Shown here in pieces: positions 11,673 to 25,194 of a stretch of 64,000 nucleotides of DNA; the first letter of the stretch is position 1, and the number at the start of each line of letters is the position of its first letter. Position numbers and translations under genes: made by a program. The notes beneath the pieces were generated by a model. That model did not search any database. It was given only the letters and a program-made list of their open reading frames with translations, and was not told the DNA's origin. The DNA is from Zopfochytrium polystomum (Eukaryota > Chytridiomycota > Chytridiomycetes > Chytridiales > Chytridiaceae). The stretch covers positions 1 to 64,000 of the forward strand of contig JAIVFJ010000326.1 in assembly GCA_025765615.1 (NCBI GenBank), given 5' to 3'.

Positions 11673-14600
11673 TTAAAAGTGTGTAGGGCTGTGTTGAAGC
11701 GGTAGAATACTGTTCCCTGTGAGATCAGCGTAGCTTGCTAGCCCCAGAAGTGACATGAGCTTTGAATGTCTCGTTGCCGGAAGTGGTTTGGTGAGAATAT
11801 CTGCCACCATTAGATCCGTTGGACAATATCGCAGCTCTATATGCTTCTTCTCCAAATGGTCCCTCATGAACTCGAGACGAACATCAATATGCTTAGTATT
11901 CCCATGATGAATAGGGTTTTTAGCTATAGCGATAGTTGATTTGTTGTCTTCATTCACAATCGTGGGTTTAGAGATATCGAACCCAAGTTCGCTCATCAAC
12001 TTCCTGAGCCAAATTGCCTCTTTGAAGGCTTCCGCAAGGGAGTAATATTCAGCTTCAGTTGAAGATAAGGCTACTGAGGATTGCTTTTTGCTGTACCAGG
12101 TGATTGCTGCTCCAGCAAGTATGAATACATGACCGGAACGCGACTTTCGGCGTGGTTCTTCAGCATAGCTGGCATCAGCGTAGCCTACTGGTTGTGGTAT
12201 GCCAACAGCATGTTCAACAGCCTCTAACGAGTCATTCGTTACTATTTGAAGTCCGGAATTACAGTTGGAAGTGTAGAACAAGCCAACGTCGTATGTTCCG
12301 CAGAGGTATCGAAGCAGGTGTTCAAGTGCCTTTTGGTCAGAGAAAGTCGCTTTTCCTTGATACTGTTGCAAGGCGTATACAGCATGTGCAATATCTGGAC
12401 GAGTTTGATTAGCAACATAGGCTACTTTCATGAGTGTACTAAGGAATTGATCCTGTTCTCTCTTGTCAAGAAAGCCAGATGCGTCGTCATGAACCCATGA
12501 TATGGACATTGGTGTCTGTTTAACCTTTGGGATGATTCCTGTTCCCCAAAGATTACATTCTTCAAGAATGCGCAGAATATAGTTCTTTTGGCCTAACCAA
12601 ATACCATTACTTATCCGTTCGACCTCGAGCCCAAGGGCGTAGTTGAAGCCAGGATTTTCTTTGATACTGTAGCGACTGCGAAACTTATCTTTGACATCTT
12701 GGATGATATCCTGGGATTTACTCACAAGAATCACATCATCCACATGCACTGTTGCTAGGCAGAGTATAGTGCTGTCTGGATTTTTTCTTGTGTAGAGGCA
12801 GTTGTCTGATTTGAGTTGTTCAAAGCCAATTTCAAGTAGAAAATCTCTAAGCATTTGGTACCATTGGCGACCAGATTGGTGCAGCCCATAAATACTTTTG
12901 AGAAGTTTGCATACTAGAAGAATGTGGTCAGCTCCTGTTTTCTCAAAACCAGGGGGCTGTAGCATGAAAATGTCGCGATCAACAGTGGCATTGAGGAATG
13001 CCGTGTCTACATCAAGGCTTTCGAGGAACATTCGAAAAATAGCCGCTAATGCAAGTACAGTGCAGACAGATCCATTTTTGACAACAGGAGAAAATGTTTC
13101 GTCATAATCTATGCCTGGGATTTGAGTGAATCCTTTTGCTACAAGCCTTGCTTTGAAGCGTAATAGGAAACCGTCTTTGTCAAGTTTGTAGGCGAAGACC
13201 CATTTCGGCTTAATAGGCCTTATACCATCCGCTTTTGGAATTAGCTCCCATGTTTTCTTATCCATAAGAGATTTGAACTCGCTGTTCATTGCTGCCATCC
13301 AAAACTTTGCGTATTTGGAATTCATGGCTTCTCCATAAGAGATTTGAACTCGCTGTTCATTGCTGCCATCCAAAACTTTGCGTATTTGGAATTCATGGCT
13401 TCTCCAAATGTTGAAGGAAGCGGCGGCAAATCTCGGAGATGTAATTTCTCTGTGGGAAACACAGTTACTGAATCCTCATCAGTGGTTGCCAATAATGCCT
13501 TCATGCGATGGAAGAGTTCGCGGAATTGAAGCCTTGATACTCGCTTGTTGCAAATATGGGCAACCATTGCACGCAAGTACCTTCTTGCATAAAAGGACTT
13601 TGGATGGTCCGCTACTTTTATTTGAATTTCAGGTATCTTAGCTGTGAGGCTATAGTCATCTCTTTCCTCCTGCTCTGGTTCAGATTCAGAGTCTGAGTAG
13701 AGAGTATCTCGTTTCAGATCTAAGTCGACAATGAGAGAAGGTTGGATTTCTATCTCGCTTGATTCCTCGCTCTCAGATTCAGGATCTGAGGAGTCATCAT
13801 TGGAGTTGATTTCCCAAAACTTGTTGAGTTGAGCCCGAGTTGGGCGTTGAGGACCGGAAGTTACTCGGATGGAACCCAAGTCTTTAAACAGGTCTTTGAC
13901 TTTGCAGTCTAACCCTGGGAAGATATCTTCATGGAATTTCACATGGTACTGCTCAGTGATCATACGCCCTGCAAGGTCATAGAGGACTGCAAGTCTATTT
14001 CCTTTGAAACCCAAAAAGATTCCCAGCGTTCCCTTCCATGAGGTCATACGGCGTTTTTCCTTAGGCGTTTTGAATATCGCCAAACAACCAAATGTGCGTA
14101 GATGGTTGAGTGTAGGAAATGAGCCAAACCAGCGTTGGTAGGGTATAGCTTTTGTGGTTTTGTGAAGAACTCTGTTTTTGATGTATGCCGCATAGCACAG
14201 GGCATAGGGTAGAAATGAGTGCGGAAGTCGCGACTCCAGTAACATGCACGCTGACATCTCCTTTATTATTCCAATCTGCCGTTCTACCAGTCCATTGAAT
14301 TCCTTGGTGTAAGGAGGACTGGGTTCAAGCATGATGGGTGGACTTCGCTGGGATGCCCAAACTTTGAAGGAGTTCACTGAGTAAAGTTCACCACCGTCAC
14401 AGCGGATAGCAGCTACCTTTTTACTGTGTTGTAGCTCAAAGCGTTCCACAGTTCTCTTGAAGCGTTCAGGTGCTTGCTTCTTCGACGTCAAGAATTCTAT
14501 GTCTATCCATCGAGAGAATTCATCGACGACTATCTGCCAGAACTTCTCTCTCCTTCTGCCCTGGACCGGCATCTGGACAAGGTCGGTGTGTAACCGAGAG

Positions 14601-15706
14601 AGTACTTCCGTGCTCGTATTGTCTGTCGAGTAAATTGGCTTGGCCCTTATCTTCCCAAAATCACAAGTTATACAGGGGTAACGAAGTGCGTTTGGTATGA
14701 TAATATTCTTCCCTTTATTCACAAACTGCAAAGTATTGCCAATAATTCCCAATGCAAGATGCCCATAGCGGCGATGCAATTTTTGCGCAGAACTTGATGC
14801 CGTGTCAGTCTGCGTGGAAGTAGAGACAGTGGGGTAAGCGATGCGTCGCCCCTTACTGAGTTGTGAAGAGAAGTTTGGAAGTTTACCTTCAGAGGCGTCC
14901 CTCGTATAGGCGTATTCCGTGTCTGCATCCCCCTCCCATGTATTGGCGTTCGAGCCAGGGAGCTGCAGGGTGACGTGGTACATTCTGTTGAATTTTTCGC
15001 CAAGAACGTATTCTGAGTTCCCCAAGAGGAGAATGGCAGAGTCTGGCTGGAAGATCAGATTTCCCCCCGTCGTGTCCAGGAGATGGTTGATGGAAACCAG
15101 GGTGTCTGAGAAGTCGGGTACGTAGTACGAGTTCTGCAAGACGGTTGTGAAGTCACCAGCCCGAAGATAAAAATCCCCGACACCAGCGGCTGGTGTGTAT
15201 GCTCCTTCGGCCGTTTGTATTAGACGGCTACAAGGTTGCAGATTGCTGAAAAGTGCGAGAATAGGTGACATTGTTGTTGTGGCACCTGAATCAAGAATTG
15301 CTTCGTAGATGCATTCTGAGGCAATAGCAGCGTTGTCGTTGGCAATTCCACAGTGTTCGCTGTGTGGACTGTTTGGAAGTGCTTGATATATCTCCTCCTC
15401 GTCGCCACTGAAAAGTTCATCCTCTGAGAAGTCAGAGAGAGTTGTTGTGACGGTGATTGGAGGTGACGGTGTGCGACTGTGTATAAGAATCGGGGTTTCT
15501 GGCCTAGCGCACCAAATGTCTCGGGCAGAGAGTGCCCTTATCGGAAAGAAACTGGTCAAGCGCGCCGGAGTCCTCAAGGGCCTCGTTTGCTTGCTCCCCT
15601 GTATCCATCTTCCCAAAGTCGAGAGTAAGGTTTGTAAGCCACGTGGTGTCCGAGTCAGGGTTTGAAGGCTTGCCCGTGTGCGCAGTGGTTGGGGCAGGGC
15701 TCTCAA
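11673..15706 (-). pseudogene. Copia A pol, split by a 71-bp tandem duplication
   Basis: The polyprotein encodes protease (AILDSGATTTM), a GAG-pre-integrase motif (LHRRYGHL), an integrase core (LVERQIGIIKEM), reverse transcriptase (FKARLVAKGFTQ; VHVDDVILVS) and RNase H ending with the DILTKPL motif. The upstream part (15706-13322) and downstream part (13373-11673) are each open. They lie in different frames because a 71-bp unit at 13261-13331 is duplicated at 13332-13402. Without that duplication the frame would run on. Otherwise the gene looks intact, so the copy is probably non-autonomous despite its young LTRs. Confidence 0.85.
13261..13402. repeat. 71-bp perfect tandem duplication in copia A pol
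   Basis: Unit 13261-13331 is repeated exactly as 13332-13402. The length is not a multiple of three, so it shifts the pol frame at the start of the reverse transcriptase region. Confidence 0.95.
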
Positions 15707-17005
15707 GTATGTGCACAGTTGTAGAAGGAGTCTCAGTCATCTCCTCATCCAACACCTCATTTATGTTTGAAGTGCTTCTGAAGATTTTGACTTTTGATTT
15801 AGGCTTTCGCTGATTAACCTTTAGACTTTTGGAATTAAACTTTAAACTTTTGACTGATAAGCTTTCAGAGCTTAAATCAGATAAGCTTTCAAAGTCTAAA
15901 ACCTTAGCCTGATTGGCTTTATCAGTTCTGGCCTTGGCTCCCCCCTCATCTGGTTGTTTTCCTTTCACGTTAGCAGCATGTGCTTTTGTGTCAGGAGAAT
16001 TTTTCCGTTTTTGCTGCTGCGGTAGCTGCGCGTTTGGCTGCAGTAAGGCATTTGTCTGGTGTGTGCTCAACCCAGCGACCATGGATCTTGCATGTCCCTC
16101 CTTGACCAATAGGCCTATCTTTCTCCAGCGAAACCTTCTTCGAGGTTGGAGTGTCAGCGGCTGGCGCCTTTCGCTTCGTTGCTTGCGCAGACGATGCTTT
16201 CTCCTTTCCGTCGTGAGCTTGCTGGTAAAGAATGTGAGCAGCTTGGACATCGTCCAGAACTGCAGCCTTTGAATCATAGCCTCCTGCTCGGCGACCAAGT
16301 TGCAATCGCAGGCGTACAGAGTTGAACTCATCGGCATTAGGCAAGGATTTGTAGATTGCATAAGGTACGAGTGACAGGAAACTGTTTTTCGCTCCTTCGC
16401 ATCCTGCTGTTGTGCACGTGAAGTATTTCTCATAGTCACTGCAGATGAGCTGGATTGTGGAGAACCATTTACGTTCTGCGACATGACCTGATGGCTTCTG
16501 CAAGGCTCATGAGTGTAGAAACCCATTTGAAACCTTCAGCACCGTTGTGGTCGTTTGCAGCATAATATGTATTCAGCCACACAAGTCGTTCATGGACAGT
16601 ATTGATCTTTTCCCTCTCAAGGTGGTCAACGTCCTCCTGGCGGCAGCAGGCGTTGAAGCCTGCAAGTGCTTTGGAGTGTAGTTGCTTGTGTGCAGTGTAG
16701 TCTCGCCGAGTCTTTGCAACGAGTCCATTATAGTCCACAAGTGCGGCATTGAAGGTTTGCATAGCAGCAGTGTGTGCTGCCTTCTGCGCGTCTGTTGCCT
16801 CAGCAGGGAGGACAGCAGGTTTTGCAGGTGCTCGATAACCCATGATGCGACTCATGAATATGGCAATGGTTGGAGCAAGAGAGTTCACAGCCAAGAATTC
16901 ATCTGCACCGAGAGATCGAAGATGCTCGAGGATGACAGTGTCGCGATGACGCGTCCACGCCGTGTAGGACACACCGGAAAAACGAATGGGGTTTGCACTT
17001 GCCAT
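15504..17005 (-). pseudogene. Copia A gag region, several frames
   Basis: The ATG at 17005 lies eight bases inside the 5' LTR edge and begins MASANPIRFSGVSYTAW. Open segments at 17005-16469, 16503-15991 and 16526-15504 follow each other in different frames. Together they have the size and composition of a copia gag with a C-terminal basic/serine-rich tail. A Cys/His segment (CKIHGRWVEHTPDKC) near 16070 looks like a zinc knuckle. Two frame changes separate gag from pol. They may be lesions, sequencing errors or recoding sites; I cannot tell which. Confidence 0.6.
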
Positions 17006-17013
17006 CTTCTTTG

Positions 17014-17802
17014 TGTTGGTGATTGCGCCTGGCGTGTCAGAAGGGCACCAACAGACTTGAGTCGGCGTGGAGCGATAAAGCTTGTTTAGAGCGTGAGCCC
17101 TTCTCTTGTTAAGAGCGAAGCGCCCTTTGTTGCCAAAGTAGATGGAGAGCCGATGCTCTCAGACAGATTGGTCTTGTTTAGAGTGCAGAGCACACCCTTT
17201 TCTTGTAAGAGCGAAGCGCCCTATACGAACGAGGTATCGACCTAAGGTAGAACTTGAAGAGCTTCGCAGGTCAAGGTAGAGGGTATGTTGACTCAGATAA
17301 GAATAATGGTTTTTGTTTGTTGTATTTGAGGGTAGAGAGAGAGCAGGCAGATGTGATCAGGATCTGGGATGATGCTTCTCTGGAGCTGCTGGGGCTCCCC
17401 CTTTTATACTGCAGGTGGTCTCAGGAATCAGACTTTGGTGATAGCCTTTTAGCTCTGAGAGATAGAGTTTAGACTTTGAGGAGTCAGGAGGCAGGCATGA
17501 CATCATTGTTGCATCACGCTGATTTGGCCAGAACTTCCATGGAGTTATGTGTGCAAAGAAGTAAGTCAGGCTCCCTGTCAAGCTCCTATAATCATTCCTA
17601 TCAAATTGCAAGAGTGAAGCACACTGATGTGGTCTACCCAGACTGGGGATTGAAACCACCTCTAAGCACTCGTACAGTGTCAGAGATTGAGAAAGTGTAG
17701 ATGACACTTGGATCAGTCCCTATGCCATCTTAACTTATCGTTTCTCTTGAAGACAGGTCAGAGGATCTTAAAAGGTGTAGGTAATGTGTGCAAACTCCAA
17801 CA
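17014..17802 (-). repeat. Copia A 5' LTR
   Basis: 789 bp, with the same ends as the 3' LTR. Gag starts within ten bases of its inner edge. Confidence 0.9.
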
Positions 17803-18759
17803 CCCTTGACGCCAGTTGTGGTTGTTGCAGCAGTTCCTGCAGTCTTCCTTTTCATCTGCCTCAAGGGCAGTCAAGACAGCAGTAAGCTCATCCATGATGT
17901 TCTGTAGATTGTCAAATCGGGTGTCATTGTTTCAAAGTGCTGCCACAAATGGTCCAAAATGGCTATGAGCTGAGCCCCACGCGAGGTCTGTGCGCAGTTT
18001 GCTCTGCAGTTTGCGCACAAACTCATCAAGTCTGTTCTGGACATGACCTTGGATGAATAATTGCTGAAGTCGCTCAATCTCACACACATAAGAATTCAGA
18101 TCTTGGAAACGCAAGGGGCCTTGAGTGTCTGTGTGCGTAGTTGCAACCCCGACCATCCATTTTCAAAATCATCAATTGAGCTGGATGGGTGGGCAATGTT
18201 GAATGTTCGGCAAATGGCAGCCGCACAGTCTTGATAGAGGTGAATGTTGCAGCAGAGCTCAACAAGTGTGAGGTCTCTGGGAGCCTGATCATCACAGCTG
18301 ACCAAGCTGTTTTATTCTCCTTAAGGTAGCATGCATCTTCAGCACAGCATTCATGAACTCTGATGAAGTCATGATGTGATGCTGAATCTGGTACTTGACA
18401 GTTGCTTCGACAGCCACAACTGGTCCAGCATTTGCTTGCTCAGCAACAGTCGGTACATAGAGATAGTTTGGTGAGAGTGTTTCACCAGCCTTTGGCTCTG
18501 GTGTGCTGTGCCCACCATTTCAACAGTGCAACCAGAAATGCCATCCATCCCACTGATCCTTGGGTAGGTGTGTGACGTACGTATGGTAGGCCTCCTTGTT
18601 GCAGAAAGGTCTCTCAAGAGGGAATAGGTCCGTCTGTGTTAGGTCCTGAATTCCGTTTTCACCAATAACCTTGATCTGAAGGTTGCTAATAAAGTCATTG
18701 AATTCTGTCAGTGGCTTGCCAGTGAACATGCCAACAAATGAGTTTAGGTTGGACGACAT
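17803..18759 (-). pseudogene. Family B gag, 5' part, decayed
   Basis: The minus strand from the ATG at 18759 reads MSSNLNSFVGMFTGKPLTEF and continues through several frame breaks. The plus-strand sequence from 48093 encodes nearly the same start. This is the right-hand half of the gag split by copia A. Upstream sequence (18760-19060) matches the leader at 47955-48092. Confidence 0.75.
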
Positions 18760-19601
18760 TGTGTTGTGTGTAGTGATGATTCTGTTGCAGGAGAAAATCA
18801 GTTGCTGGAAATATTTGGAGGAGTTCCTTGACAGTCTGGCAGTGACAAATAGTGACTCTTGGAGTTGTTTGATGCTGTACTTGATGGAGAAATGGTCCAG
18901 GATAGAAGATGTGTGTTGCACACAATGCTTGTTGCAAGCTGATTGATGAAAAATTCTGAAATCGGAATGGCAGGTTGGCACTGTTGAATAGTGACTGTGT
19001 GCCGAATTTCAGGCTGAGGATCAAACTTTTGGTGGTGTTTTCCTTTGGAGAGTGTAGAAGAGCGGAATAGAGAGAACTTAGAGCAATTTGGTGTCCAGCA
19101 GGGGTGACTTCTCACACAAGAAAGGACAAAATTGTGGTTGGAGGTAGTGGTAGTTCGACTTTTTGGACCCCCTTATCAAAATCTCTTGTAGCTCCTGCTG
19201 TAGCCGTCGAAGCGCAGCGCTTTAGGTATCAATTGAAAGAGCAGAAGCAGGCAAATACAGGTGTGTAAGGGGGTTCTATGATCACTTCTCCTTGTTGCAA
19301 CAATGTCACTCAAAGTTGAGGAAGCATTTTTGACTTCAGTGATCAATCAAATTCCGTAAAGACAATGTTGAGAGCTCTGTGACAGCTTGTCCGAAAGAAG
19401 AGATTCAGGGCTTTTGAATGCACTATACCAAGCCCGGATTGGATGACAGGGTCGGCTGGGAGAGGGTGTTGAAAATTTTGGGCCTCCCAAACGAAATGGT
19501 TTCTAAAGTTGAGCTATGCTGATTCTGTTTGTTGAAGGTAGTAGAGTGTTTTTCCAGAGCTAGAATCTGTGGTTGATGCAGCCAGATAGCTGGCACGCTG
19601 A
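18760..19601. other. Family B leader and unrecognised flank
   Basis: The first 300 bp match the leader before the plus-strand gag at 47955-48092. From about 19060 to 19601 I recognise nothing: there is no long ORF and no clear repeat. Confidence 0.4.
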
Positions 19602-20636
19602 TGTGAAAACAGTCCACTCTGAGTGAGTGAGTGGAAAAAGTGAATGAAGTGAAGATGTGTGTTTGTGGGTGGTCCTTCTCCCCAACTTGGAGAGAAAGAG
19701 AAATAAAACTCTGTTATGAATAATTGATACATAATGATGATATGCACGCTGTAATAGTTGCTAGGCAAGCGTGACTGGCACAGGGTAAAAACCTCTCCTA
19801 TATTATCTGCTTGAGCAGAGGAGGAGGAAAACTATTGTGAGACTACAACAAGGTCTCAGTGATAAAGTCTAGGGATTTTATTCGCAAAAACAAGCGTACC
19901 TGTCATAAGGGTTAAGGATTGGGACTAATTATTATCCCTGGTTCTTTAGTTTCCAAGGCGTTATCAAAGTGTATTTGCGGCTAACCCGTCTTTATTGTTT
20001 GGCCTCCTATTACTACTTTCGTCTTAACAGTTTCTCAACATATTTTCTTTTTTGGTGACTGACAGAGACTGTCTGACTGCCTGGGGATGGGGTGCCTGAC
20101 AGGCCGTTCCCTCTTCTCTCTCTCTTCATTCTGCGGTTGTGTTGCGCCCTCAGGAGTGCCCTTCCGTTTCCCCTCACACCAGCCCACAGCCACGCGAGTA
20201 ATCGGTGCTCCCACACCGATCCTTCAGAGGATTGTCCGATCCCTCAGAGGATTGTCCCTCTGAATGTTCATTCTTTGTGTTTGAGACCCCTGTTAGACAG
20301 ATCAGTAGGGATACTTCGTGGACTAGGCAACTAGTAGGGTTGAAACACCCCCTAGACAACAGCCCAATAAAGTTAGTTTTAGCCTATTATTTGCTTTCCC
20401 TCACTCTAGGGCCCAGATCCCAGGGTCAAAGGAGTGAGTATAGTCTCACATGTTAACACTGGGTTTCTGTTCCACTTAATACTCAGAGTATTTGTCAACA
20501 GCGCAAGCCAGCACCCAGGTCTGCATTTGCAGTGGCTCACTCTCCCATGGGCGTTGTGAGAACAATGACTGACAGGCACAATAGGTTTGGGTCTGTCTTG
20601 TGCCTCTTGCTGCTAACCAGTCAGTTCCACCTAACA
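19602..20636 (+). mobile_element. LTR-2 copy interrupted by another LTR
   Basis: Two blocks, 19602-19835 and 20451-20636, match in order the LTR-2 sequence at 46386-46797 and, reversed, 9931-10642. They carry shared stretches such as CTCTCCTATATTATCTGCTT and CCCATGGGCGTTGTGAGAAC. The ends are TG and CA. No convincing target duplication is seen. Confidence 0.65.
19836..20450. mobile_element. Insertion with 10-bp inverted termini (probable solo LTR)
   Basis: This 615-bp segment begins TGTGAGACTA and ends TAGTCTCACA, a perfect 10-bp inverted pair. It interrupts LTR-2, which is continuous in its other copies. The TG and CA ends favour a solo LTR of an unseen family. Flanking 5-mers (ACTAT and TGTTA) do not match, so the mechanism is not proven. 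Confidence 0.55.
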
Positions 20637-21340
20637 GCTCTCACACGTAAACACTGGCGTGTTCTTGTCTCACAAAGTGGTATGTTGTTCGGGCCTCTCA
20701 GTCTTCAAATCAAGCAGTGGAAGTAAACCCAAAGCAATTGGCACCCTCTTCAAAGCAAGACAAAGGAAAAGTCCACGACTGCTTCTGCAAGCAGGGTAAG
20801 AAGAGCTGCTGTCCAAACGTATCTAACGTTTGCAGTTGGTGAAACCCGAAGAGTCAGTGCCAAAGTGGTCACTGGTTTTGCGAGAGTTTAGCGTCTGCAA
20901 GTGATATGGGAACTGAACCTAAGCCTGCAGTTAGAGATTTCTAACTGTGACCCAACCGCTGTCCTAAGCGGCGTATGGTTAAGCGATATCACTGTTATCC
21001 TAACTGGAAAAAGTTTGGCAGTGGAGCGTTGGCCGCACTTTGAGGCCTGCCTTGCGAGACCAGCATGACCTGGGTTTTCCCGCCATTGGACATTTTTCCG
21101 CAGGTTTTGGGGATACCCCCAAGCCGCACACCAAAAGTGAAAAGATTTCGTGGCCCACCCGGAGCGGAGTTGGTGCGTTTTTCTTTCCGCCCCGTGCGGT
21201 CTGTCTTCAAGCAGCGTAGTAAGGCCAGGCAGGCAGGCAGGCAGACAGACAGACAACCTCAAAGAAATCTTCCAGAAAAGGAGAGAAAGGAAGGGTTAGG
21301 AATGAAAACGGAAACAAAACAAAATAAAATACAAGTTCCA
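20637..21340. other. Intergenic region and 5' flank of the iron permease gene
   Basis: No recognisable gene. A short (GGCA)n/(GACA)n microsatellite lies at 21225-21256. The frame upstream of the chosen permease start is open back to 21065, so an earlier start is possible. Confidence 0.4.
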
Positions 21341-22895
21341 ATGATGGCGGGGGGTCGTCCAGCACGCCACCGCCGCCGAGAGCAGAGCTTTGTCGTTGTT
21401 TTCGGGCGGTGGTTCGCGGTAGCGGCGGCGGCAGCGGCGGCGGCGGCTGCTGCGGTTGCTGGGACAGGTGGGGCGGCGGAGGGACGTTTCGTGACCCTGT
21501 CCTCGGATCGTTCCTCCGCTCCCACCCCCGCCACTGCTCCAGCCGCTGCCTCCCACTCCCTCTCGTCCTGTATTTCTACTTCTTCCTCATCACCTCTGCT
21601 TGCCTCATTGTCGTCGACTGTGGTCGACAGCACTCGTTCGGAAACCTCTTCCAGTGCAGCTAATTCCGCTGCTTCTTCATTACCCTCTACCTCGGCGCTT
21701 TTCGCGCGATTCCTTCCCCCATTCGTCATTTGCTTCCGCGAGGCAATCGAAGGAGTCATTGTCGTTTCGCTCTTGCTTCATTTCATCAGTCACTCGCTTT
21801 CTCCAACGCCGCTTCTCGCGTCCGACTCCTTCGCCGACAAGCTCCTAATCTTGCGCCGGCGGCTGCAGCGCCACGTGTGGATTGGTGCGATCACCGGTCT
21901 CATTGGTACGCTGGCAGTCGCTGTTAGCGTTATAGCTGGCGTACGTGGAGTGGCCGTTTGGGTCAACGGCCAGTCTGGAGCGTGGGCTACGTTCGCGCTG
22001 GAGGTCTTCGCCGTTGTGTTCCAAACCTATCTAGCTGTCAAGTTTTTCAAAATGGCACGCGAACGTCGGGGTGTCCGCCGGAGGTCGCGCCCTGGCCCGT
22101 CACCGGAAAATCCGTGGCACGGAGATTCAGGAATCCATGCAGAGTGGCAGCAGTCGCTGGACTGGCATGTACAAGTCGAACGGGAGGACGCTCGAAAGGA
22201 CATTGAAGTCTCTAGGCGATTCCCGTTTGTCGGGGTCGCTGCCACTGTAGTTTTCCGTGAAGGCGTTGAAACGGTCGTGTTCCTGCTTGGGGTAAAGTCA
22301 CGTCGCTTTGGTGAACAATGCTCACATTTCCTCTGGCGTTCGGCCTCGGCTGTTCCTCGCTCAGATGACCACTCGGTCAGACGGGGCCTTTTCGTCTTTG
22401 ATTCTTCCGAGTCTTTGCGGAGTTCTGGTAGCGGTTGGCCTCGGCGTTGTGATCCATAACCGCAATCGGCTTTCAAGGAAAACAGATAGTCTCGACCTTT
22501 CACGGTTTTTTCGCGTCTCCGCTCTTCTCATGCTTATTCTATCGGCATCTCTTCTTTCCTCGACAGTCGGAGAGTTCCAGGAGTCACTGGAGAGCTCAGC
22601 CGACTTCGACCAAAGTCTGCTGTGGAATCTAAGCGAATGTTGCGACGAAGAGACGGGGCCCTGGATCTATCAGATTGCTGGGGCTCTACTGGGCTGGCGC
22701 GCCAAAATGAGTTGGGTGGTAGCAGGGCTGTTGTTGGCGTATTGGGTGGTGGTTGTTTGGATCGTTTGTGGCTCCTCAATTTCATCTATTCTGAGTTGGG
22801 CACGCGCGATAGCCTCGCCAAGCCGGCGCGTCTCCACAATACCACGCTGGCACCGTATCATCGACGCGGAAGCGGAGATGCTTCGCAAAGAGTGA
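21341..22895 (+). CDS. FTR1-family high-affinity iron permease
   Basis: Plasma-membrane Fe(III) permease of the OFeT family, which normally acts with a multicopper ferroxidase. Two REXXE-type iron motifs are visible: REAIEG in the first hydrophobic block (about 21738) and REGVE near 22260. They are followed by several further membrane segments (LIAxLPSLCGVLVAVGL type; SWVVAGLLLAYWVVVVW). Exons are 21341-22291 and 22365-22895. The 73-bp intron splits the coding region right after the second motif, in phase 0. From the ATG at 21341 the product is about 493 residues. The first 130 are Ala/Ser-rich low complexity and atypical; another in-frame ATG is at 21302. No ferroxidase gene lies in the window, although typical fungal loci pair the two. 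Confidence 0.8.
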
Positions 22896-22899
22896 ATAA

Positions 22900-24766
<1,867 letters not shown>

Positions 24767-25194
24767 AACGCGAGCGGAGCCTCCTCAGAGAAATACACTC
24801 CCCACATGCGCGCGTTTTTTAAGCATTTTTGTTAAGTGCAGTTTATCTGTATTTTGTTTTTATTCGTCCCGCTCTTACCCAGTTTTCTTTTTCTGACCAA
24901 ATGCTGATGAGGTGGTGATGTGAGGAGGAGCGGTGGAATTTTGGGGCAGGCTCTTGTTTCTTTTTTCTTTCAATCCTGTCTTTCATTCTTTTGCAGTGGC
25001 AGTATTGTGTTCCTTGTTTTTGTGCCGAACAATGAAGCAATGTCGTGAACTATCTGTCAGTAGTCACGACGGAAGGGATTTAAGCGGGAGTACTACATAT
25101 CACGCCAGAGAAAAACGATGATGGGGCCGTTACCACTCTGAGCTACTACCGAGAATAATATATTTTGAATACACTGCGTAGGATGGTGCTGGGG
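24767..25194. other. 3' flank of EF-1alpha
   Basis: T-rich 3' untranslated and intergenic sequence between the convergent EF-1alpha and PH-protein genes. No gene is seen. Confidence 0.5.

Larger units (their letters stand above)
10715..17802 (-). mobile_element. Complete Ty1/copia retrotransposon (copia A)
   Basis: The element is 7088 bp with two 789-bp LTRs, both beginning TGTTGG and ending CCAACA. It is flanked by the 5-bp duplication CCCTT (10710-10714 and 17803-17807). I see only one difference between the LTRs (gattgcAcc versus gattgcGcc), implying recent insertion. The coding strand is minus: the 5' LTR is on the right, gag follows it at once, and pol order is protease, integrase, reverse transcriptase, RNase H, which defines copia. 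A purine-rich tract (GAGGGGGAG) abuts the 3' LTR at about 11504-11520. No canonical TGG-type tRNA primer site is visible after the 5' LTR. It sits inside family B gag. Confidence 0.9.
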
